From positions 1 to 5,589 of the forward strand of contig JAUYIO010000027.1 of NCBI GenBank assembly GCA_030688225.1: DNA of 5,589 bases, read 5' to 3'. A model generated the notes under the pieces. The model saw only the letters and a list, made by a program, of their open reading frames with translations, had not been told where the DNA came from and did not search any database. Positions 1-3,988 of this stretch are shown piece by piece. Each line of letters starts with the position of its first letter. The first letter of the stretch is position 1. Source of the stretch: Nanobdellota archaeon. GTDB taxonomy: Archaea; Nanobdellota; Nanobdellia; Pacearchaeales; GW2011-AR1. Position numbers and translations under genes: made by a program.

Positions 1-3
1 GGC

Positions 4-84
4 TTACTTCTTCCCGATAGTTCCTAACTTAGTTTTTTCTACCACTGTAGTTTCTTTTTGTCTAAAAAAGAAACCCACTTTCAT
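4..84 (-). CDS. Tentative small leaderless ORF, 26 aa, basic protein of unknown function
   Basis: ATG at 84-82 opens a 26-codon frame ending in TAA at 6-4. The product begins MKVGFFFRQKE and ends KLGTIGKK; it is lysine-rich, with no membrane segment or recognised motif. The main support is a TATA-like octamer CTTAAAAA (113-106) centred 25.5 bp upstream of the ATG. That is the spacing seen at the better-supported genes in the window, and the octamer differs by one base from their TTTAAAAA. Against it, the frame is very short and A/T octamers occur often by chance in this DNA. A perfect 10-bp inverted repeat lies inside it. The opposite strand is also open over 2-112. It could be a real microprotein, a leader peptide for a gene beyond position 1, or chance. 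Confidence 0.35.
   Translation of the reverse strand: MKVGFFFRQKETTVVEKTKLGTIGKK
50..74. repeat. Perfect 10-bp inverted repeat, 5-base loop
   Basis: GTTTCTTTTT (50-59) and AAAAAGAAAC (65-74) are exact reverse complements around the loop GTCTA. The stem is A/U-rich and so weak in RNA. On the minus strand it falls inside the tentative small ORF shortly after its start and includes a run of six T (69-64). It could reduce translation of that ORF, help end transcripts from the gene at 550-137, or be chance in homopolymer-rich DNA. Confidence 0.4.
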
Positions 85-105
85 AAAAAGAGAAATTTTT
101 AAGAG

Positions 106-113
106 TTTTTAAG
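106..113 (-). promoter_or_regulatory. Possible TATA box of the small ORF at 84
   Basis: The minus strand reads CTTAAAAA, centred 25.5 bp before the ATG at 84. A second A/T block, CTTAAAAAT, lies closer (about 103-95), too near for a leaderless start. Such octamers also occur by chance inside coding DNA here, for example GTTAAAAA at 4896-4889, so this is weak by itself. Confidence 0.35.
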
Positions 114-125
114 GATTTTTGTTGG

Positions 126-131
126 GAAAAA
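126..131 (-). terminator. T-run after the 137-aa gene
   Basis: Just past the TGA at 139-137 the minus strand reads ATAATTTTTCCC, with five T at 131-127. Archaeal RNA polymerase commonly terminates at such T-tracts without a hairpin. Further T-runs follow at about 110-106, 100-96 and 69-64, so readthrough could end at any of them. Confidence 0.35.
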
Positions 132-136
132 TTATC

Positions 137-550
137 TCAAAGAGGAAATAAACTTAACTGAGGATTCTCCCAAAATTCAGAATTTATTGAGATAATTCCA
201 TTATCATGGATAAAAATTGTTTTTTTATCAAAAACTCCTTCCTTTGCAAAACCACTTTCTTTAATAGAAGGCCTAATCTTTTCTAATTTCAAAGTTAAAG
301 AATGTGAAAATCGCGTTGGAGAAAAAAGTCCCCAATGATGATCTGTCCCCACAACATTTTCACCAGATTCTCTTTCCATTTTAACATATCCTTGTTTTGC
401 AAATTCGTCCATCAAAGAAGGTAAAATTCTAAACATTTCTTGGATATTCTTAAATTTCCCAACCCTTCTAACTTCATACTCTCTAGTAAGATACGGTGAA
501 ATTTTTACCCTGAATCTATCTTCCCCAATTTGAACATAATCATTTCCCAT
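137..550 (-). CDS. Hypothetical protein, 137 aa, with C-terminal QLSLFPL clamp-binding-like tail
   Basis: I do not recognise this family. The protein is soluble, mixed in charge, with no signal peptide or membrane segment. It has an aromatic/basic N-terminal half, a GTDHHWG stretch near residues 68-74 and a hydrophobic IFIHDNGIISI stretch near 112-122. The last seven residues, QLSLFPL (131-137), match the bacterial beta-clamp pentapeptide QL[SD]LF and resemble short archaeal PCNA-interacting peptides such as the QATLFDF type. The end of a chain is a usual place for such motifs, so a link to replication or repair is possible but is inference. The frame can be extended to a GTG at 571. I prefer the ATG at 550 because ATTTAAAAAG (580-571) puts a TATA box 25.5 bp upstream, while the GTG would lie inside that box. 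The gene follows the NUDIX gene by 34 bases but appears to have its own promoter. Confidence 0.75.
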   Translation of the reverse strand: MGNDYVQIGEDRFRVKISPYLTREYEVRRVGKFKNIQEMFRILPSLMDEFAKQGYVKMERESGENVVGTDHHWGLFSPTRFSHSLTLKLEKIRPSIKESGFAKEGVFDKKTIFIHDNGIISINSEFWENPQLSLFPL

Positions 551-571
551 AAATTTTTCACAAAAGAACAC

Positions 572-579
572 TTTTTAAA
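572..579 (-). promoter_or_regulatory. TATA box for the 137-aa hypothetical gene
   Basis: The minus strand reads TTTAAAAA, the same octamer that serves the NUDIX gene at 1091, centred 25.5 bp before the ATG at 550. It sits in the 34-base gap after the TAG of the upstream NUDIX gene and is preceded by purine-rich GGAAG, which could act as a BRE. It implies a leaderless mRNA and decides the start in favour of 550 over the GTG at 571. Confidence 0.6.
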
Positions 580-584
580 TCTTC

Positions 585-1091
585 CTAATAAATAATTTTT
601 CTATCTCCCCACTCACCCATCTTCCCTGTTTTCAGATGTCTGTCTAAAATCTCAAGCTCTTCATAAATTCCTTCAATCAAATCATAATTTTTCGCTTCTT
701 CCAAATCAACCCACTTATAATCTGTTAAAGCATTGCAGAGTTTTATATCTTCAGATTTTACCTCTGCCCACAAACTTATAATAAGACAGGGTATTTTATC
801 TTCGCGAATATAAACAAGACTTGTTACATAACCAATATTCCCGACTTCAACTCCAATCTCTTCCATTACTTCTCTCCTTGACGAATCTTCAAGAACACCA
901 TACCAATGCGAAGAAGTATCTTTCTCACGAAGAACATAATCCAAAACTTCAAGTTTCCCTCCAGGAACTGTCCATTTTCCAGGAAATGCTTTCTCCCAAT
1001 CAGCCCGCTTTGCAATCAAAAACTTCCCCTCTTTATTCACAGGAATAATAGTCGTAACAATATAATGTGCTTTGTTTTTGTCGTATTTCAT
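585..1091 (-). CDS. NUDIX hydrolase with extended NUDIX box
   Basis: This 168-residue protein has the NUDIX fold pattern: strand HYIVTTIIPV (9-18), FLIAKRADWEKAFPGKWTVPGGKLE (24-48 in outline), and a helix with RREVMEEIGVEV (72-83). The core REVMEEIG (73-80) keeps Arg73, Glu74, Glu77, Glu78 and Gly80, so metal binding and pyrophosphohydrolase activity are expected. Gly45 lies 28 residues before Arg73 instead of the usual 14. The box therefore carries an insertion of about 14 residues containing a conspicuous HWY (62-64). The substrate is unknown; nucleoside diphosphate derivatives are the family's usual range. A late patch, KWVDLEEAKNYDL (126-138), is typical of NUDIX C-terminal regions. The gene is transcribed away from the wHTH-NUDIX regulator across a 52-bp spacer and starts at an ATG with no leader, 25.5 bp from a TATA octamer. 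It is a likely target of that regulator (inference). Confidence 0.9.
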   Translation of the reverse strand: MKYDKNKAHYIVTTIIPVNKEGKFLIAKRADWEKAFPGKWTVPGGKLEVLDYVLREKDTSSHWYGVLEDSSRREVMEEIGVEVGNIGYVTSLVYIREDKIPCLIISLWAEVKSEDIKLCNALTDYKWVDLEEAKNYDLIEGIYEELEILDRHLKTGKMGEWGDRKIIY

Positions 1092-1146
1092 AAGAAAATG
1101 CCATCACAATAATTTTTAAATAGTTCCTCAAAAAAATTGACTTATG
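1089..1146. promoter_or_regulatory. Symmetric bidirectional promoter with one shared TATA box
   Basis: The spacer between the divergent starts has dyad symmetry centred at 1117.5. CATAAG (1089-1094) and CTTATG (1141-1146) are inverted copies, each containing a start codon. At the exact centre lies TTTTTAAATA (1113-1122). Read on the minus strand, TTTAAAAA (1120-1113) is centred 25.5 bp before the ATG at 1091. Read on the plus strand, TTTAAATA (1115-1122) is centred 25.5 bp before the ATG at 1144. Both mRNAs would be leaderless and would compete for one TBP site, and a repressor bound here would silence both genes. No other convincing operator palindrome was seen. Confidence 0.65.
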
Positions 1147-1746
1147 GAAAAGAAGATTCTGGAATTATTCCTTTACAACAATAAATTAAAATTCAATGAA
1201 ATAGAAAAACAAACAAAAATCCGCTCAAACAAATTGTCTTATCATCTAAAAAAATTAATAAAAGAAAAAATTTTAGAATTACAAGGAGAATTTTACAAAC
1301 TTTCAGAAACTTCAGAAATATTAATTCCTTATTTGTCAAGTAAAAAACACGTCCTGTCAGTAATTCTGATTCATCTAGGAGATGCTAAGAATGTATTTCT
1401 TCATTCAAGAAAAAAACGTCCTTATAAAAACAAATTAAGCCTGCCAGGAGGAAGGATTCTCTTAGGAGAAAATTTAAATGATTCTGTAAAAAGAATAATG
1501 AAAGAAAAACACAACATTAATGCTAAATTAAAAACAATCCATTCTGTTTCAATAGAGCATTTAAGGAAAAAGAGAAAAATAATTCACTCGTATCTATTAG
1601 TTTTTGTAACAGCACAAACAAAAGACAAAATAAATTTAACAAATATAGACAAAAACAAATCAAAAATAATATCAAGTGATTATAGCTTGATTAAAAAAGA
1701 TTTAAACAAAAAGATAGATATTAAAAATATTTTTTCAAGGGTTTAA
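1144..1746 (+). CDS. Winged-helix regulator fused to a degenerate NUDIX domain
   Basis: Residues 1-55 form an ArsR-like winged helix: helix KKILELFL, then FNEIEKQTKI and the recognition helix SNKLSYHLKKLIKEK (28-42), with a wing at ILELQGEFYKL (43-53). Residues about 68-200 are a NUDIX domain. Its box (103-125) has normal spacing, with Gly103, Glu109, Arg117 and Glu121 kept. The Glu after the Arg is Ile118, the last Glu is Lys122 and the Gly is Asn124, so two of the three metal-binding acids are gone and catalysis is unlikely. In bacterial NrtR a NUDIX domain that has lost activity senses ADP-ribose-type ligands and controls an attached winged helix, but there the NUDIX part comes first. By analogy this is a ligand-responsive transcription factor. 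It probably acts on its own promoter and the divergent NUDIX gene through the shared spacer. The ligand is unknown. The C-terminus (160-200) is very rich in Lys, Asn and Ile. Confidence 0.85.
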   Translation: MEKKILELFLYNNKLKFNEIEKQTKIRSNKLSYHLKKLIKEKILELQGEFYKLSETSEILIPYLSSKKHVLSVILIHLGDAKNVFLHSRKKRPYKNKLSLPGGRILLGENLNDSVKRIMKEKHNINAKLKTIHSVSIEHLRKKRKIIHSYLLVFVTAQTKDKINLTNIDKNKSKIISSDYSLIKKDLNKKIDIKNIFSRV

Positions 1747-1788
1747 GTTTAACCGCTCGCTCTTTATCTCACGCCCACACTCGTTCTC

Positions 1789-1794
1789 TTTTTT
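1789..1794 (+). terminator. T6 tract downstream of the wHTH-NUDIX gene
   Basis: Six T at 1789-1794, inside CTCTTTTTTGAG and about 43 bases after the TAA at 1744-1746. This fits intrinsic archaeal termination at a T-run. No strong hairpin precedes it. Confidence 0.4.
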
Positions 1795-1808
1795 GAGGTT
1801 ATCTCGTG

Positions 1809-1828
1809 TAAGCGTTCGGGCTCGCTTA
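1809..1828. repeat. 6-bp stem-loop in the GC-rich spacer
   Basis: TAAGCG (1809-1814) and CGCTTA (1823-1828) are exact reverse complements around the loop TTCGGGCT. The TTCGGGC is reminiscent of a T-arm, but the loop has 8 bases rather than 7 and no other tRNA arm is present, so this is not a tRNA. Confidence 0.45.
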
Positions 1829-1872
1829 AGTGCTGCTCCAAAGTTGCAGATATTAATTAAGGTAATTATTAT

Positions 1873-1878
1873 AAAAAA
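1873..1878 (-). terminator. T6 tract downstream of gatA
   Basis: The minus strand has six T in GGACTTTTTTATAA (T at 1878-1873), about 66 bases past the gatA TAA at 1946-1944. It is a plausible termination point for the gatC-NUDIX-gatA transcript, placed so that the two convergent units end without running far into each other. Confidence 0.45.
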
Positions 1879-1943
1879 GTCCGAGAAGTAAATTTATTGT
1901 AGTTTTCTTGTTAGATAACTATCTTCATCAATCTGTGAGCAAT

Positions 1944-3293
1944 TTATTGCGAACCTATTTTCTCCACCACTTTCGCAATCTCCAACATCTTTTCTTCCTG
2001 AAACTTGTCACACATAATTTGCATTCCAACAGGAATGTTATTAATTTCTCCAGCAGGAACAGAAATCGCACAAATTCCAGCCAAATTCGCAGGACTTGTT
2101 AAAGCATCAGCAGCATAACCCTCTTCAATAGAAATCTTTTTCCCAATTTTCCAAGGAAACATTGGAACCGTCGGAGAAACAATCACATCAACATTTTTAA
2201 AAGCTTTTTCAAATTCTTTTTCAATTAATTTTTTGGCTTTCAAAGATTTATGATAATATCTCCCTCCATATTCTGCTTTTGAAATCTCACTACCTCCTAA
2301 AATTCTTCTCAAAACTTCTTCACCAGCAAATTCTTCAATTCTTTTTCCAAATCTTCTTCCATCAAACTTTCTCGTGCCTGAAAAAAATTCAACATAAACC
2401 AGAGGATAATAAGTCGCAACAGCCAAATCAACGTAATTCAATTTTATCTTTTTAATTTTCCAATTATTTTTCTTAGCAATATTAGTTATTTTTTCATTAA
2501 CAAGATTATTAATCCTGTTATCTACATTCAATCCTGATAAGTCTAACAAACCTATGATTGTATTTTTCATATTTCGGCTGTTTAGGGTGGGTGGTCGGGG
2601 CGATGGATGGAGGGATTTAGAGCCCTGACTAATTGAATCCTTTTCATCTTTTCCCTGAATCACACTTAACAGCAAACCAGCATCTTCAACACTTTTTGCA
2701 ATTGTCCCAATCTGATCCAAACTCATAGACAAATCAATTAATCCGTAACGCGAAACAGAAGAATAAGTTGGCTTTATTCCCACAACTCCACAATGCGACG
2801 CAGGATTTCTTATGCTTCCCCCTGTATCGCTCACTAAAGCATCATCACAAAATCCAGCAGCAACAGCAGCAGCACTTCCAGACGAAGAACCTCCAGGAAT
2901 TAGCTCCAAATTTGTCGGATTTCTCGTCGGTCCAAATGCACTTGTTTCTCCACTAGAACCACAGGCAAACTCATCCATATTAGCAATCCCAATAATCAAG
3001 CCATCGTCTTTTTTTATTTTTTCAATCACACTTGCATCATAAGGCGCTTTATAATTTTCAAGAACTTTGCTCGCGCAAGAAATATTCAAACCTTTAACAT
3101 TAATATTCGCCTTAACAGCAATGATTTTTCCTGCAAGTTTTCCTTTATTTTTCTTTGCATCAATCTTTTTCGCCTCTTCAATTAATTCTCTTTCATCACG
3201 CAACTGCAAAAATGCATTTATCTTTTTCCCCTGCTTATCATTTTTTTTGATTTCTGCAAGATATTTTTGGAGTTTTTGGAATGTGAAAGTCAT
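1944..3293 (-). CDS. gatA: Asp/Glu-tRNA amidotransferase subunit A (GatA)
   Basis: This 449-residue amidase-signature protein is the glutaminase subunit of GatCAB. GatA releases ammonia from glutamine (or asparagine) and passes it to GatB, which amidates Asp-tRNA(Asn) and/or Glu-tRNA(Gln). The Ser-cisSer-Lys triad is intact: Lys61 in AVKANI, cis-Ser136 in GGSSSGSAAAVAAG (134-147) and nucleophile Ser160 in DTGGSIRNP. Their spacings (75 and 24) match those of Staphylococcus aureus GatA (Lys79, Ser154, Ser178). Other family marks are SKVLENY (76-81), NMDEFACGSSGETSAFGPTRNP (105-126 in outline), KFDGRRFG (309-316), VSPTVP (372-377), and NLAGICAISVPAG followed by PVGMQI. It is slightly shorter than typical bacterial GatA. 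The start ATG overlaps the NUDIX stop as ATGA and has no Shine-Dalgarno, so coupled translation is likely. Residues about 223-241 form an odd Pro/Ser/Arg-rich linker encoded by GC-rich DNA. gatB is not in this window. Confidence 0.97.
   Translation of the reverse strand: MTFTFQKLQKYLAEIKKNDKQGKKINAFLQLRDERELIEEAKKIDAKKNKGKLAGKIIAVKANINVKGLNISCASKVLENYKAPYDASVIEKIKKDDGLIIGIANMDEFACGSSGETSAFGPTRNPTNLELIPGGSSSGSAAAVAAGFCDDALVSDTGGSIRNPASHCGVVGIKPTYSSVSRYGLIDLSMSLDQIGTIAKSVEDAGLLLSVIQGKDEKDSISQGSKSLHPSPRPPTLNSRNMKNTIIGLLDLSGLNVDNRINNLVNEKITNIAKKNNWKIKKIKLNYVDLAVATYYPLVYVEFFSGTRKFDGRRFGKRIEEFAGEEVLRRILGGSEISKAEYGGRYYHKSLKAKKLIEKEFEKAFKNVDVIVSPTVPMFPWKIGKKISIEEGYAADALTSPANLAGICAISVPAGEINNIPVGMQIMCDKFQEEKMLEIAKVVEKIGSQ
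2574..2627 (-). other. GC-rich, C-biased block inside gatA encoding a Pro/Ser/Arg linker
   Basis: The DNA for residues 223-240 abruptly becomes GC-rich and strongly C-biased on the coding strand. It encodes GSKSLHPSPRPPTLNSR using CCC, CCG-containing and TCG codons that are otherwise scarce here. It sits where GatA proteins have a variable linker after the GKDEKDS motif and before the KNTIIGLLD strand. The overall linker length is about normal, so it looks like replacement or drift as much as insertion. The frame is kept and all catalytic motifs lie outside it. A 4-bp AGGG/CCCT pairing (2611-2614/2623-2626) flanks one end. It may be a small mobile repeat that landed in a tolerant loop (inference). 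Confidence 0.6.
2585..2614 (+). other. Potential G-quadruplex on the gatA template strand
   Basis: On the plus strand, GGG (2585-2587), GGG (2589-2591), GGGG (2597-2600) and GGG (2612-2614) are separated by 1, 5 and 11 bases. The last loop is longer than the common 7-base limit, but extra GG pairs in between allow two-quartet alternatives. It lies on the strand read by RNA polymerase during gatA transcription. It is the only G-tract cluster in the window. Confidence 0.35.
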
Positions 3294-3709
3294 TTTAAAT
3301 TTTCAAATTCTTTTTTTATTAATTCTCTAACATTCGGAGAAACATTTCCTCCACCATTTTTAATGTCAGCCAAAGACATCCATTTAATTTCTTGATTTGG
3401 AGGAATTGGTTTTATTTCTTTTTTATTTTTTAATTTTGAAAGATAATTAATAAGAATAATTGTCATCTTTTCTTTTGTCTTAGGATTTTCGTAAAGTATA
3501 TTTGGACGTAACGGACTAACTATTTCAACGTTTGCATTAATCTCTTCTTTTGCTCTTCTAATACAACCCTCCTCTAAACTTTCTCCTTCTTTAACAGTTC
3601 CTCCAGGAAGTTTGTAAAAGGGGTCCTTACTATCTTTTGTTACCAAAACTTTTCCATTTTCAATTATCACCGGTCCAGACGCAACAATAAATTTTCCTTC
3701 ACTCACCAT
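3290..3709 (-). CDS. NUDIX-domain protein embedded in the gatC-gatA operon
   Basis: This 139-residue single-domain NUDIX protein has the order GPVIIENGKVLVTKD (12-26), PGG (35-37), NUDIX helix (44-56) and a late WMSLADI (110-116). The box has normal spacing: Gly37, Glu43, Arg51, Glu55 and Glu56. The Glu normally after the Arg is Arg52 and the terminal Gly is Asn58, so one metal ligand is missing. Activity may be reduced or altered, but it is less damaged than the wHTH-NUDIX box. Substrate unknown; Ap4A or other dinucleotides arising from aminoacyl-tRNA synthetases would fit the neighbours, but that is inference. The ATG lies inside the end of gatC (7-base overlap, ATGGTGA) and the TGA overlaps the gatA ATG. 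GGGGAGAGG (3723-3715), 5 bases before the start, is a likely Shine-Dalgarno. The overlaps on both sides imply co-translation with the amidotransferase subunits. Confidence 0.9.
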   Translation of the reverse strand: MVSEGKFIVASGPVIIENGKVLVTKDSKDPFYKLPGGTVKEGESLEEGCIRRAKEEINANVEIVSPLRPNILYENPKTKEKMTIILINYLSKLKNKKEIKPIPPNQEIKWMSLADIKNGGGNVSPNVRELIKKEFENLK

Positions 3710-3954
3710 CCTTTCCTCTCCCCAATAATAAAATCATTATTCTTATTCGGCGCATTTTCAAACATAATTTCTCTGTCTAATTCACAAGGCTTTCCACCTT
3801 CACTTCTTTCAAATTCTTTTCTTTCAATAAAACTTTCTTCAACTTTCCCAACCTTGTCCAACTTCTTAGAAAAAGAATCCATAATCTCTTTTGCCTGTTT
3901 TTCTATGTCTTCTTTCTCGTTTTCAGAAACACGATGCCATAGGAATGATGTCAT
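3703..3954 (-). CDS. gatC: GatC-like subunit of tRNA-dependent amidotransferase
   Basis: This is an 83-residue, highly charged helical protein. GatC is a small linker (about 90-100 residues in bacteria) that wraps around GatA and joins it to GatB. The identification rests on size, position as first gene of the gatA operon, an N-terminal amphipathic helical region (residues 12-33, EKEDIEKQAKEIMDSFSKKL in outline) and the C-terminal segment DREIMFENAPNKNNDFI (60-76). That segment parallels the bacterial GatC ending in which Arg and NAP precede a short hydrophobic tail. The opening MTSFLWHRVSE fits what I recall of archaeal GatC-like proteins, but I cannot verify it by search. It starts at an ATG 25.5 bp downstream of a TATA box, with no leader, and its end overlaps the next gene by 7 bases. 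If it is not GatC, it is an unknown small partner of GatA. Confidence 0.65.
   Translation of the reverse strand: MTSFLWHRVSENEKEDIEKQAKEIMDSFSKKLDKVGKVEESFIERKEFERSEGGKPCELDREIMFENAPNKNNDFIIGERKGW
3715..3723 (-). promoter_or_regulatory. Shine-Dalgarno-like site for the operon NUDIX gene
   Basis: GGGGAGAGG on the minus strand, 5 bases before the ATG at 3709 and inside the gatC coding end (codons for GER). It supports initiation at this ATG within a polycistronic mRNA, in contrast to the leaderless first gene. Confidence 0.5.
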
Positions 3955-3975
3955 AGATTAGGGAAGAATATTGAA

Positions 3976-3983
3976 TTTATAAA
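3976..3983 (-). promoter_or_regulatory. TATA box of the gatC-NUDIX-gatA operon
   Basis: Minus-strand TTTATAAA, centred exactly 25.5 bp before the gatC ATG at 3954, so the mRNA is predicted to be leaderless. It begins only a few bases after the TAA of the DMT transporter gene (3991-3989), so promoter and upstream gene end almost touch. Confidence 0.65.
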
Positions 3984-3988
3984 AATAG

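Larger units (their letters stand above)
1747..1943. other. Convergent intergenic spacer with locally GC-rich, partly structured DNA
   Basis: This is the only sizeable non-coding gap, between two genes that end facing each other. Its first half (about 1752-1850) is clearly richer in G and C than the flanking genes. It holds repeated CGCTCG/CTCGTT/CTCGTG-like words, a direct repeat TTATCTC (1764-1770 and 1799-1805), a 6-bp stem TAAGCG/CGCTTA (1809-1814/1823-1828) with an 8-base loop, and CTGC/GCAG (1833-1836/1846-1849). CGCT (1758-1761) could also pair with AGCG (1811-1814) and CCG with CGG over the same region. The second half is A/T-rich. I found no convincing ORF, tRNA or C/D-box sRNA. It may be a terminator region, a small structured RNA or the remnant of a short repeat. 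Confidence 0.5.

Noticed and set aside
2..112. Plus-strand open frame running in from the window edge, hydrophobic, ending TAA at 110-112
   Set aside because: Only 36 codons, no start visible and no recognisable protein end. It is antisense to the minus-strand ORF at 84-4, whose composition and promoter position look better. It cannot be excluded as the tail of a convergent gene.
821..1112. Plus-strand open frames over the NUDIX gene
   Set aside because: They lie antisense to a clear NUDIX coding sequence, show no family motif and have no promoter-like signal; they are shadows.
1804..1833. tRNA-like T-arm (TTCGGGC in a stem)
   Set aside because: The loop has 8 bases, and there is no acceptor, D or anticodon arm in the right place on either strand.
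1925..1940. C-box-like TTGATGA on the minus strand after gatA, as in C/D-box sRNAs
   Set aside because: The first base does not fit RTGATGA, and no matching D' or D box CTGA was found at proper spacing.
1939..1950. Palindrome GCAATTTATTGC at the gatA stop
   Set aside because: It gives only a 4-bp stem with a 4-base loop in AT-rich DNA and has no T-run; too weak to call.
1908..2102. Plus-strand open frame overlapping the end of gatA
   Set aside because: Antisense to conserved GatA C-terminal sequence; no motif; composition reflects the complementary strand.
2768..3330. Several plus-strand open frames antisense to gatA
   Set aside because: They cover the conserved GatA catalytic region in reverse and show no family features.
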